Of a DNA stretch of 64,000 nucleotides, positions 1-11,110 are shown one piece after another. The position numbers and the translations under genes are program-made. A model generated the notes under the pieces. It saw nothing but the letters and a program-made list of their open reading frames with translations. It did not search any database and was not told the origin of the DNA. The stretch's first letter is position 1. Each line of letters begins with the position of its first letter. The stretch is from Meandrina meandrites (lineage: Eukaryota; Cnidaria; Anthozoa; Scleractinia; Meandrinidae), in contig OY855909.1 of the NCBI GenBank assembly GCA_963693305.1, forward strand, positions 1,524,501 through 1,588,500. The letters run 5' to 3'.

Positions 1-429
1 TTGCGTGTTTCACAGTTGGCTAAACACAAAACATGGCAATTGACGTCTATGTTTTGTTATAGTAACAGAGCCGGAAGACGTGCAAGTTGTTATTTTATGG
101 CTTCAGTGCAAGGGAAGTGTAAAAAGTGTAAATGATAAGTTAACAATTTGTGAAACTCTTTCTTTTTTCTTGCAGTGTCAGATACCCCCTTTGATTGGTA
201 ACTACAATTTTAGTCCTTGGTTTAGAGCGGTTTTACTTAACCTTTGAAATAGCAATAAACTTTTAGATAATATTACACACCAATTCCATTGTTTTCTTTT
301 GTTTAGTTTTGACTATTACGCACTAATTGTTACATGTTGTTTCACAGGTCGAGTAAAACCACTCTTATTATAAATATGCTCAATATCTACAAAGGAAGTC
401 CGTGGCAATTAGCGGGTGAATCGTTATTT
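1..429. other. Upstream flank of the spondin array (duplicated block)
   Basis: No gene is seen here. The first 120 bases closely match about 27290-27410, upstream of the spondin gene at 27752. The upstream flank therefore travelled with the gene when the family was duplicated. Confidence 0.6.
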
Positions 430-590
430 ATTTGCATAAGTTTACGCCCGAGGGTCGGTTTCTAGCAAATACGGAATTTGCAAATTTGCCTAGTCATCCA
501 GGGCAGACCCTTAATATATACAAAGGGTTGTTGATCGAATTGTAAATTCCTCACGGCGTATAACACAAGCAGCAAGCGCCGGATTTGTGA
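430..590 (+). promoter_or_regulatory. Promoter of the spondin array: octamer plus TATA box
   Basis: An ATTTGCAT octamer (the classical POU/Oct site) lies at 430-437 and a TATATA box at about 515-520. The ATG follows at 593. The same pair, 85-88 bases apart, stands before the other single or leading family members (21917/22002 and 31083/31171; at 27591/27678 the octamer is changed to ATTTACAT). Internal units at 3.8, 5.6 and 7.3 kb have nothing like it within their roughly 50-base spacers. Function is inferred from conservation and spacing. Confidence 0.6.
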
Positions 591-592
591 AA

Positions 593-3500
593 ATGGCTCA
601 ACGCATAACAGCACTCGCGGCCTTTTTGACCTTTGTTGCTTTCGTTTCTTCAGCTGGTGTAAAGTGCCCAGGAACAGCAAACTACACGCTGACGTTTCGC
701 GCTCTTTGGAAATTAGACAGACATCCGAATACACCTCTTCCTAATAACGCACATTTTTCGCCTCTGGTCGGTTGTACTCATGGAGCTGACTATGTCATGT
801 GGCGTGCGGGGACAAAAGCTTCTCCTGGTGTGGAATCAGTAGCAGAAACAGGTTAGAACATCACGAACCTTTTAATCTAAAGAACATACACCCCATATGG
901 AAGGAGCCGGATTGATGCTTATATCTTAATCTTAAAATAGCGTCCCCCCCTCACCACCACCAAACCATATAAACTCTAAAACTTGTTTATCAGTTTTGTG
1001 ACAACTGTAAAATCCTGATCAAGGACCAACTATTTAGAAGAAGCTGAGATGAAAATTACTATTCTTTCCCATTCTTAGAGTATCACAGAAAACAGAGTTT
1101 AGATGGTTTTGGGGGACGCTGTCTCAAAATTAGAGACGTTTGTATGGATTTTGACCATGTTTCAAGGTCCATAACTTGGTCTCTGTTCATGACACTAAAA
1201 ACATCAAACTTGGTCAAATAATCAATTTCACCGTGATCTCTCATGCGGTGGATTCAGTGTATTGTTTGGTTAAAATTTTAATCTCGCTCTAATTCCTTAC
1301 GCAACTCCGAAATGCCAATTATTAGTATCCATCTAGTATAATTATCAACTCTTAATTTAGTTTCTCTGTGTTTTCTTATATGGTCTTATAAGGTTTTGTT
1401 ACAGACATTCTTGTTTATTTTTGATCGCTTCAATCTGTTACAAGCTTCACAGGCAACAAAAACAGAAGTGAATTTGGATTTTGGGGTTGCTTTGGCAGTT
1501 TCTTTTGTCGAAGGGCATCTTTAAAAAGCGTACAATTTATATAAGTTGAAAGTGTACTGAATGCAACTTAATTCCAGTTATTAACCGCGCGGCCATGGGC
1601 CGAGCGCGGTTCTTGCTTTGCACGGGATTTATTATTAACCGCGCGGCCATGGGCCGAGCGCGGTTCTTGCTCTGCACGGGATTTAATATTTTTTTTGTCG
1701 GTGACCAGACCCAAACCTCCACTCGGCCAAATCGGGATTGGGGCTTTGAAATCACGCAACCTGTGATGTTTATTCGCCAAAAGCTGTTGAAACATTAATG
1801 TACCGAAAATGTTGCAGACATTGTTTTCTTTATTGTGTATAAAGTATATTTTATTTTGGTTTTATCGAAACGTTGGATTCAAAGCGAATGTTGAATACAC
1901 TGAAAAAAGGTATTACGTCAGCCATGGAATGCGCTGATGTTGCAGGTTTCACTTTCGTTACGTGACAAATAACATTGTATTTTATTTGCATGTTTATGTC
2001 GGCAGAAGCGACGGTCATTAATTCAATTTGTTTCCTCTTCTGCGAGTATCTCTTGTGGGTTTAGGCAATTGAAGTGAATTCTTTGGCTATTTCATCGAAG
2101 CGAGTTCAGGGATTTGAAGGGAAATGAAATATTTGGTAAAGTAAACAATTGAGCGTGCCCGAACGTGCAGGGGTTGCGTCATCAGAAAGGAAAAATCCCC
2201 AAGCTTAAGACAGCCGGGGATAACATAAGCCTTGGATTGTGTGACTCGCGTGACTACTTTGCTAGTCCTTTACTCATAGTGCAAATAGATTAAATTTAAC
2301 CGTGGCTTTTGAGAAATAAAGCTGTTAATTGGCCAAAAATATAAGCGCGGTTTTAAGTTGCTAGCAACGTCTTGTTTTTATTATTATTTTTTTTTATGTC
2401 GGTGACCAGACGCAAACCTCCACTCGGCCAAATCGTGATCGGGACTGAATCACGCAACCTGTGATGTTTATTCGCCAAAAGCTGTTGAAACATGAATGTA
2501 CGGAAAATGTTGCGGATATTGTTTTCTTTATTGTGTATAAAGTATCTTTTCTTTTGGTTTTATCGAAGCGTTCGATTCAAAGCGAATGTTGAATACACTG
2601 AAAAAGGTATTACGTCAGCCATGGAATGCGCTGATGTTGCAGGTTTCACTTTCGTTACGTGACAAATAACATTGTGTTTCATTTGCATGTTTATGTCGGC
2701 AGAAGCGACGGTCATTAATTTAATTTGTTTCCTCTTCTGCGAGTATTTCTTGTCGGTTTAGGCAATCGAAGTGAATTCTTTGGCTATTTCCTTGAAGTGA
2801 GTTCAAATATTTGAAAGGAAATAAAATATTTGCTTAAGTAAACAATTGAGCGTGCCCGAACGTGCAGGGGTTACGTCATTACAAGGGAAAAACCCCCAAG
2901 CTAACTGAAGCTTTCCGGGGACAACATCACCCTCGGATTGTGTGACTAACGTGACTACTTTGCTAGTCCTTTACTCATAATGCAAACAGATTAAACTTAA
3001 CCGTGACTTTTGGGAAAGAAGGCTGTTAATTAGCCAAAAATATAAGCGCGGTTTTAAGTTGCTATAGCGACTTCTTGTTGTATTTTCAGGTGCAACTGCC
3101 ACTCTTAAAAATGAGATTAACGCCCAGATCGCCGCACAAAAGGTCTGGCAGCTAATTCTTCAGGGTGGAACAGGCGCTGAGGGAGAGATAACCGAAATTC
3201 ATGTCCAGGTCACATCAAACTTTTCTAAAGTGTCTTTCATCACGATGCTGGCGCCATCACCTGATTGGTACATTGGAATTGACAGCTTTGATCTTTGTGA
3301 TAATGGAAAGTGGCGTGAGAGCTGGAATGACATCATGTCGCCCCCATACGATGCCGGGACAGAGGAAGGAGAGGGATTTTCGACCAGCAATTCACCCACA
3401 AATCCACATGTTGACATTTTCCGAATCACAAACGACATGCAAGGTGCATTTAAGAACACCGAACCGATCAAAAGCTTGGGGGAGTTTCTGTTCAAAGGGA

Positions 3501-3763
3501 TAGGCTTACCAGTATTGCCAGAAGCCAGCTCTTCTACATTGACACCTCAGAGTACAGCTTCAATGTCAATGGATAAATCTTCCACAACTGCAATGCCTCA
3601 GAGTACAGCTGGAATGCCAACACAGGAGAGCTCAGTCAGTAAGTCCTCTGTTAGTTTTGCTGTTCGTGTAAGCGCTACTTTGATATTGGCTTTGTTGTTT
3701 TGTAGTCATCTGACTACTGTATATTTAAACCATTATTTTTTGTGGCCAATAAGGCAAGAATGA
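593..3763 (+). CDS. Spondin-N unit 1 (signal peptide exon 593-851, exon 2 from 3090)
   Basis: Exon 593-851 encodes the signal peptide and the first third of the Spondin-N domain and ends ACAG|GTTAG. Exon 2 starts at 3090 after TATTTTCAG. If exon 2 is read through, it continues to a stop at 3761-3763. The family's usual TGA after the hydrophobic tail is TGT here, which adds about 18 residues (CSHLTTVY...) that would spoil a GPI signal. A perfect GTAAGT donor at 3639 lets the exon stop at 3638 and join unit 2. The start is the ATG in the AAAATGGCT context shared by all copies. Intron 1 is 2.2 kb, enlarged by an insertion. Confidence 0.75.
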
Positions 3764-6700
3764 GTGTTTTGTTTTCCTGAAGTTTTTTGGACAGAAAATT
3801 CCATCCATACTGTGAAAATGGCTCAACGCATAACAGCACTCGCGGCCTTTTTGAGCATTGTTGATTTGAATTCTTTTCTACAGCTGATGTAAAATGCCCA
3901 GGAACAGCAAACTACACATTGACGTTTCGAGCTCTTTGGAAATTAGACAGACATCCGAATACACCTCTTCCTAATAACGCACATTTTTCGCCTCTGGTCG
4001 GTTGTACTCATGGAGCTGACTATGTCATGTGGCGTGCGGGGACAAAAGCTTCTCCTGGTGTGGAATCAGTAGCAGAAACAGGTTAGAACATTTTATTATG
4101 AAACCCCGACATCACGAACCTTTTAACCTTAAGAACATCCATCCATATAGAAGAAGCCGGATTGATGCTTATTTAATCTTAAACTAGCGTCCCCAGAATC
4201 ATATAAACTCTTAAAGTTGTTTATCAGTTTTGCGACAACTGTAAAATTCTGTCATGGACAACCTATTTGGAAGAAGCTGAGATGAAAATCACTATTCTTA
4301 CCCATTCTTAGAGTATTACAGTAAACAGAGTCTAGATGTATGGTTTAAGGGGACGGTCTCTCAAAATTTGAGACGTCTGTATGGATTTTGACGATGGTTT
4401 CCAGGTCCAAAATCCTTGGGCTCTGTTCATGATACTAAACACACCAAACTTGGACAAATGACCAATTTCCTCGTGGACTTTGATGCGGTGGATTCAGTTG
4501 ATTGTTTGGTTAAAATTTTCATCTCGCTCTACTTCCTTACGTTACTCCGAAATACCATGTGAAAATAATGATTATGTTGCATAATGATTGATATCCATTT
4601 AGTACACTAACTCGTAATTTAGTTCCTCTGTGTTCTTTTTATATGGTCTTATAAGGTTTTCTTGCAAACATTCTTGTATTTTCTCGATCGTTTCAATCTC
4701 TCACAAGCTTCACAGGCAACAAAAACAGAAATGGATTTGAATTTTCCGTTTGCTTTGGCAGTTTTTTTTGTCGAAGGGCATCTTTAACAAGCGTACAATT
4801 TATATAAGTTGAAAGTGTACTGAATGCAACTTAATTCCAGTTGTATTGTATTTTCAGGTGCAACTGCCACTCTTAAAAATGAGATTAACGCCCAGATCGC
4901 CGCGAAAAAGGTCTGGCAGCTAATTCTTCCGGGTGGAACAGGCGCTGAGGGAGTGATAACCGAAATTCATGTCCAGGTCACCTCAAACTTTTCTAAAGTG
5001 TCATTCATCACGATGCTGGCGCCATCACCTGATTGGTACATTGGAATTGACAGCTTTGATCTTTGTGACAATGGAAAGTGGCGTGAGAGTTGGAATGACA
5101 CCATGTCACCCCCATACGATGCCGGAACGGCGGAAGGAGAGGGATTTTCGACCAGTAATCCGGCCAGTAATCCACATGTTGACATTTTCCGAATCACAAA
5201 CGACATGCAAGGTGCATTTAAGAACACCGAACCGATCAAAAGCTTGGGGGAGTTTCTGTTCAAAGGGATAGGCTTACCAGTATTGCCAGAAGCCAGCTCT
5301 CCTACAATGACACCTCAGAGTACAGCTTCAATGTCAATGGATAAATCTTCCACAACTGCAATGCCTCAGAGTACAGCTGCAATGCCAACACAGGGGAGCT
5401 CAGTCAGTAAGTCCTCTGCTAGTTTTGCTGTTCGTGTAAGCGCTACTTTGACATTGGCTTTGTTGTTTTGAAGTCATCTGACTACTGTATATTTTAACCA
5501 TTTTTTTGTGGCCAATAAGGCAAGAATGAGTGTTTTGTTTTACTGAAGTTTTTTGGACAAAAAATTCCATCCACACTGTGAAAATGGCTCAACGCATAAC
5601 AGCACTCGCGGCCTTTTTGAGCATTGTTGATTTGAATTCTTTTCTACAGCTGATGTAAAATGCCCAGGAACAGCAAACTACACGCTGACGTTTCGTGCTC
5701 TTTGGAAATTAGACAGACATCCGAATACAGCTCTTCCTAATAACGCACATTTTTCGCCTGTGGTCGGTTGTACTCATGGAGCTGACTATGTCATGTGGCG
5801 TGCGGGGACAAAAGCTTCTCCTGGTGTGGAATCAGTAGCAGAAACAGGTTAGAACATTTTATTATGAAACCCCGACATCACGAACCTTTTAACCTTAAGA
5901 ACATCCATCCATATAGAAGAAGCCGGATTGATGCTTATTTAATCTTAAACTAGCGTCCCCAGAATCATATAAACTCTTAAAGTTGTTTATCAGTTTTGCG
6001 ACAACTGTAAAATTCTGTCATGGACAACCTATTTGGAAGAAGCTGAGATGAAAATCACTATTCTTACCCATTCTTAGAGTATTACAGTAAACAGAGTCTA
6101 GATGTATGGTTTAAGGGGACGGTCTCTCAAAATTTGAGACGTCTGTATGGATTTTGACGATGGTTTCCAGGTCCAAAATCCTTGGGCTCTGTTCATGATA
6201 CTAAACACACCAAACTTGGACAAATGACCAATTTCCTCGTGGACTTTGATGCGGTGGATTCAGTTGATTGTTTGGTTAAAATTTTCATCTCGCTCTACTT
6301 CCTTACGTTACTCCGAAATACCACGTGAAAATAATGATTATGTTGCATAATGATTGATATCCATTTAGTACACTAACTCGTAATTTAGTTCCTCTGTGTT
6401 CTTTTTATATGGTCTTATAAGGTTTTCTTGCAAACATTCTTGTATTTTCTCGATCGCTTCAATCTCTCACAAGCTTCACAGGCAACAAAAACAGAAATGG
6501 ATTTGAATTTTGCGTTTGCTTTGGCAGTTTTTTTTTGTCGAAGGGCATCTTTAAAAAGCGTACAATTTATATAAGTTGAAAGTGTACTGAATGGAACTTA
6601 ATTCCAGTTGTATTGTATTTTCAGGTGCAACTGCCACTCTTAAAAATGAGATTAACGCCCAGATCGCCGCGAAAAAGGCCTGGCAGCTAATTCTTCCGGG

Positions 6701-9397
6701 TGGAACAGGCGCTGAGGGAGAGATAACCGAAATTCATGTCCAGGTCACCTCAAACTTTTCTAAAGTGTCATTCATCACGATGCTGGCGCCATCACCTGAT
6801 TGGTACATTGGAATTGACAGCTTTGATCTTTGTGACAATGGAAAGTGGCGTGAGAGCTGGAATGACACCATGTCGCCCCCATACGACGCCGGGACAGAGG
6901 AAGGAGAGGGATTTTCGACCAGTAATCCGGCCAGTAATCCACATGTTGACATTTTCCGAATCACAAACGACATGCAAGGTGCATTTAAGAACACCGAACC
7001 GATCAAAAGCTTGGGGGAGTTTCTGTTCAAAGGGATAGGCTTACCAGTATTGCCAGAAGCCAGCTCTCCTACAATGACACCTCAGAGTACAGCTTCAATG
7101 TCAATGGATAAATCTTCCACAACTGCAATGCCTCAGAGTACAGCTGGAATGCCAACACAGGAGAGCTCAGTCAGTAAGTCCTCTGCTAGTTTTGCTGTTC
7201 GTGTAAGCGCTACTTTGATATTGGTTTTGTTCTTTTGTAGTCATCTTACTACTGTATATTTTAACCATTTTTTGTGGCCAATAAGGCAAGAATGAGTGTT
7301 TTGTTTTACTGAAGGTTTTTGGACAGAAAATTCCAGAAAAAAATGGCTCAACGCATAACAGCACTCGCGGCATTTTTGAGCTTTGTTGCTTTCTTTTCTT
7401 CAGCTGATTTAAAATGCCCAGGAACAGCAGACTACACATTGACGTTTCGCGCTCTTTGGAAATCAGACAGACATCCGAATACACCTCTTCCTAGTAACGC
7501 ACATTTTTCGCCTCTGGTCGGTTGTTCTCATGGAGCTGACTATGTCATGTGGCGTGCGGGGACAAAAGCTTCTCCTGGTGTGGAATCAGTAGCAGAAACA
7601 GGTTAGAACATTTTATTATGAAACCCCGACATCGCGAACCTTTTAACCTAAAGAACATCCATCCATATAGAAGAAGCCGGATTGATGCTCGTTTAATCTT
7701 AAACTAGCGTCCCCCAGAATCATATAAACTCTTAAAGTTGTTTATCAGTTTTGCGACAACTGTAAAATTCTGTCATGGACAACCTATTTGGAAGAAGCTG
7801 AGATGAAAATCACTATTCTTACCCATTCTTAGAGTATTACAGTAAACAGAGTCTAGATGTATGGTTTAAGGAGACGCTCTCTCAAAATTTGAGACGTCTG
7901 TATGGATTTTGACGATGGTTTCCAGGTCCAAAATCCTTGGGCTCTGTTCATGATACTAAAGACATCAAACTTGGACAAATGACCAATTTCCTCGTGATGT
8001 TTGATGCGGTGGATTCAGTTGATTGTTTTGTTAAAATTTTCATCTCGCTCTACTTCCTTACGTTACTCCGAAATGCCACGTGAAAATAATGATTATGTTG
8101 CATAATGATTGATATCCATTTAGTACACTAACTCGTAATTTAGTTCCTCTGTGTTCTTTTTATATGGTCTTATAAGGTTTTCTTACGAACATTCTTGTAT
8201 TTTTTCGATCGCTTCAATCTCTCACAAGCATCACAGACAACGAAAAACAAAAGTGTATTTGAATTTTGCGTTTGCTTTGGCAGTTTTTTTTTTGTCGAAG
8301 GGCATCTTTAAAAAGCGTACAATTTATATAAGTTGAAAGTGTACTGAATGCAACTTAATTCCAGTTGTATTGTATTTTCAGGTGCAACTGCCACTCTTAA
8401 AAATGAGATTAACGCCCAGATCGCCGCGAAAAAGGCCTGGCAGCTAATTCTTCCGGGTGGAACAGGCGCTGAGGGAGTGATAACCGAAATTCATGTCCAG
8501 GTCACCTCAAACTTTTCTAAAGTGTCATTCATCACGATGCTGGCGCCATCACCTGATTGGTACATTGGAATTGACAGCTTTGATCTTTGTGACAATGGAA
8601 AGTGGCGAGAGAGCTGGAATGACACCATGTCGCCCCCATACGATGCCGGGACAGAGGAAGGAGATGGATTTTCGTCCGCTAATGCGGCCAGTAATCCACA
8701 TGTTGACATTTTCCGAATCACAAACGACATGCAAAGTGCATTTAAGAACACGGAACCCATCAAAAGCTTGGGGGAGTTTCTGTTCAAAGGGATAGGCTTA
8801 CCAGTGTTACCACAAGCCAGCTCTTCTACATTGACACCTCGGAGTACAGCTTCAATGTCAATGGATGAATCTTCCACAACTGCAATGCCTCAGAGTACAG
8901 CTTCAATGTCAATGGATAAATCTTCCTCAATTGCAATGCCTGAGGGTACAGCTTCAATGCCAATGGATAAATCTTCCTCATTTGTAATGCCTCAGGGTAC
9001 AGCTTCAATGCCAATGGATAAATCTTCCTCAGTTGCAATGCCCCAGAGTACAGCTTCAATGTCAATGGATAAATCTTCCTCATTTGCAATGCCTCAGAGT
9101 ACAGCTTCAATGTCAATGGATAAATCTTCCTCAATTGCAATGCCTCAGGGTACAGCTTCAATGTCAATGGATAAATCTTCCTCAATTGCAATGCCTCAGG
9201 GTACAGCTTCAATGTCAATGGATAAATCTTCCTCAATTGCAATGCCTCAGAGTACAGCTTCAATGTCAATGGATAAATCTTCCTCAATTGCAATGCCAAC
9301 AACAGAGAGCTCAGTCAAAAAGAGCTCAGTCAGAAAGTTCTCTGCAAGTTTTGCCGTTCTTGTAAGCGCTACTTTGATACTGGCCTTGTTGTATTGA
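593..9397 (+). CDS. Predicted four-domain Spondin-N protein, GPI-anchored (fused tandem units)
   Basis: Proposed exons: 593-851, 3090-3638, 3884-4081, 4858-5406, 5650-5847, 6625-7173, 7404-7601, 8382-9397. They total 3516 nt, or 1171 residues. Every intron is phase 1. Internal exons are exactly 198 and 549 nt, so one repeat is 249 residues. Residues 1-22 form a signal peptide. The Spondin-N domains resemble F-spondin in pattern (CPGTANYTLTFRALW, FSPLVG, YVMW, PSPDWYIGIDSFDLC, PPYDAGT). They carry N-glycosylation sequons, for example at NYT and NFS. The tail is Ser/Thr/Met-rich and ends in a hydrophobic stretch after small residues, as for GPI anchoring. Support for fusion: only unit 1 has a promoter; units 1-3 have a GTAAGT donor upstream of the anchor; units 2-4 have a pyrimidine-rich acceptor at the signal-peptide end; the anchor stop codon is lost in units 1 and 3; the signal-peptide frame is lost in units 2 and 3. 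Alternative: separate genes and pseudogenes, or isoforms with one to four domains. Spondin-N identity is near certain; the fusion is inference. Confidence 0.65.
1578..3079. repeat. 1.5-kb insertion in intron 1 of spondin unit 1, with internal duplications
   Basis: In units 2-4 the sequence AATTCCAGTTGTATTGTATT is followed directly by TTCAG. In unit 1 about 1.5 kb separates AATTCCAGTT from TTGTATTTTCAG. The insert starts with two tandem copies, about 54 bp apart, of a hairpin (AACCGCGC...GCGCGGTT around GGCCATGGGCC, near 1581-1670). It then holds two direct copies of a roughly 701-bp sequence, starting GTCGGTGACC at 1697 and 2398. No coding capacity is seen. It is probably a non-autonomous mobile or satellite-like element; its class is unknown. 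Confidence 0.7.
3764..3883 (+). pseudogene. Unit 1/2 junction with dead signal-peptide sequence, predicted intronic
   Basis: Only 54 bases separate the unit 1 stop from ATG 3818. From that ATG the frame runs MAQRITALAAFLSIVDLNSF and hits a stop at the point where intact copies read Ala-Asp-Val. Relative to intact copies there is a 5-base length change. The segment ends TTCTTTTCTACAG|CT, a strong 3' splice site in the phase matching the donor at 3639. It is best read as part of a 245-base intron. An equivalent segment with the same frameshift lies at about 5584-5649. Confidence 0.65.
3884..5471 (+). CDS. Spondin-N unit 2 (exons 3884-4081 and 4858-5406)
   Basis: The first exon lacks a usable signal peptide and begins at CTGATGTAAAATGC after an acceptor. 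The second exon begins at 4858. Without the donor at 5407 it reads to a TGA at 5469-5471, ending in an intact hydrophobic tail, so a two-domain GPI-anchored isoform is possible. The unit is nearly identical to unit 3 across exons and intron (for example 4090-4800 against 5856-6565). This indicates recent duplication or gene conversion. Confidence 0.7.
5650..7295 (+). CDS. Spondin-N unit 3 (exons 5650-5847 and 6625-7173)
   Basis: Same layout as unit 2. The relic ATG at 5584 is frameshifted before the mature sequence, and the acceptor is at 5649. The donor GTAAGT is at 7174. Read-through continues to a stop at 7293-7295, past the anchor, because the usual stop is TGT instead of TGA. As in unit 1, this suggests the anchor-coding tail is no longer under selection. 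The domain residues are intact. Confidence 0.7.
7343..9397 (+). CDS. Spondin-N unit 4, terminal unit with long repeat stalk and GPI signal
   Basis: Exons are 7343-7601 (or 7404-7601 if spliced from unit 3) and 8382-9397. The signal-peptide frame from ATG 7343 is intact, so an independent 349-plus-residue product cannot be excluded, although no promoter motif is visible in the short spacer. This unit lacks the internal donor (CAGAAAGT instead of CAGTAAGT) and keeps its stop codon, as expected for the last unit of a fused gene. Between domain and anchor it has nine 17-residue repeats. Confidence 0.75.
8845..9303 (+). repeat. Coding 51-bp minisatellite, nine 17-residue repeats
   Basis: Nine in-frame units of the type TASMSMDKSSSIAMPQS stand between the Spondin-N domain and the GPI signal of unit 4. 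Units 1-3 and the gene at 27752 have only one to two. Repeats near the 3' end are nearly identical, indicating recent expansion. Rich in Ser, Thr and Met, it is probably an extended, O-glycosylated stalk (inference). Confidence 0.85.
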
Positions 9398-10009
9398 ACT
9401 TATTGACGCAATCTAATTAATAATACCATTTATTGTTTTGAACGTCATAAATTTATTTTCTCGGATAGGGATTGACCTATCTGAGTACTGTATAGTTTAA
9501 CCATTGGTTTTGTGGCCAATAAGGAAAGAATGACGCATTTTAACTCGAGTCAACGAGTCGTGGTGAACACTTTGGAAAGATGAGCAGTTCTAGGCTTGGA
9601 CTGTCCTTTGAAAACTACCAATGCTTTCTTGTGAATTACGTTAGACAAACTAAGCATATGGCATCCATTTTCAACATTTTACTAGGTCAGTTACATAGTT
9701 TGTAGTGTTAACTAGATCGATGCGTTGTTGTTACGCTTATATCCTGGTAAAAAGAGGAGCACAATTTTAAAAAATAAACCTATGTGCAGATAGTTTGTCT
9801 TGACGTATAATCCATCTTATGCCTGTCTTTATATTGAGACCAGTAACAAGGCCCACTGAGAAAATTGGTCAAGCTCATTCAGACGGATTATGCGCCCAGC
9901 CAATGACGAGTAAAAGTAAAAGGAAAAAAAGTTTAAAAACAACTTCTGTACCAAAGGTCTTTCTCTGTACCAGGATCTCTGAGGGACGCATGCTCAATTA
10001 TAATATATA
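9398..10009. other. 3' flank of the four-unit spondin gene
   Basis: No gene is seen. It aligns along most of its length with 30097-30670, downstream of the spondin gene ending at 30096 (shared TGGCCAATAAGG, CATATGGCATCCATTTTCAA, TGCCTGTCTTTATATTGAGA). The match ends at about 10004, where the nested insertion begins. Confidence 0.6.
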
Positions 10010-10904
10010 GATTTAGGCAGGCCTAAAAGCGGAGCTCCCATTTATTATTTTTTTGCTCAATTTAATTACAGTGTTACCAAATAAGTAGCCACACTATTTC
10101 TAAGCTTGTACAGTGGCCCATAAGGGTTCAAAATAAATTAATTTTCAATCGCTCATGGTTAAACTTAATATCTTACATGTAAAAACCTCTCATGGTTTTG
10201 TTGACGAAGGCGATGTCAATATATTTCGATGTTAATCCTCCTAAATTTTTGCCTGTGACAAGGTTCTAAAATTAAAATTGACGAGTGCACTTTATTGGGT
10301 TCCTCACGTACGCACGTAGGCGCAACAACAAATCTTAGTAAAACTTTATACAACGTTTACTGTACACTATGTTAATAAACCTTTATGACTTATTCAATGT
10401 AAAAAGGGCCTTGGTCTTGCTTTGATTTACTCCAAAGCAGTTAGGGCATAAAAAAAACAACTCAAGGCAAAAACAAAAATACAGAAAAACAAACTAAGTA
10501 AACTCGCTGCTAACTAAACACAGTAAACAAAATGAACTCACGCTACGGCAAAGAAAACTCACGGCGGAAAACAAACTCTGCAAATTGATGGTGCCTGTTT
10601 TGTAAGTCATTTTAAAGCAGATTTTGTGTAAGAATTGTGGCAGTTTGTGATTTGGAAAGTGGTGCACGCTAACTTAGAATAAGCTTACAATGTTGTTTTG
10701 ACTGTTTTGAACCGTGTTCTTTTCGTTGCAGTTTGGTTGCATGATTAACTAATTCTGTTTTACCGTACGCCTTGCTAAAAACCTTAGAGAATGTTATGCA
10801 GAGAACTGATTCAATTTTCTTCATTTCTGGTAAGCAAATATGCGGAAGGTTAAGTCTGAACTTGCTCAGCCAAGCATAGGTAACTCGCAACGGGCGTTGG
10901 TAAA

Positions 10905-11025
10905 ACCCGTGACGGTCAAAAACCCGTGACGGTCAAATTTGGTAAAACACGTGACGGCTATTTCCGTGATGGATCCGTGACATATCCGTGACGGATACTC
11001 GATACTAGAAGTTCCGTGACGATTT
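10905..11025 (+). repeat. Cluster of CCGTGACGG-type motifs, left
   Basis: About seven copies or variants (CCGTGACGG, CGTGACGGCT, CCGTGATGG, CCGTGACAT) occur in about 120 bases, all in one orientation. A matching cluster of three is at 20485-20541, on the other side of the P-like transposon and in the same orientation. Both belong to the outer element and may be transposase-binding or subterminal repeats (inference). Confidence 0.65.
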
Positions 11026-11110
11026 TAGCAGGGTCTTATGGCATATTATAGATTCTTATAGACCGATCTCAGAGGAGTAATAGCTAGTTATGGCCCTAGA
11101 TTGAATCAAT

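Noticed and set aside
3764..7342. Very short spacers (about 50 bases) between spondin units, suggesting an operon
   Set aside because: Anthozoans are not known to use spliced-leader operons, and the paired donor and acceptor sites explain the spacing better as one gene.
3199..8877. Repeated antisense frames of about 98-128 residues in each spondin exon 2, and a plus frame of 100 residues
   Set aside because: Shadows of the real exon, present in every copy because the exon itself is conserved.
8826..9302. 158-residue minus-strand frame with repeated LQLRKIYPLTLKLYSEA
   Set aside because: It is the antisense reading of the coding minisatellite in spondin unit 4.
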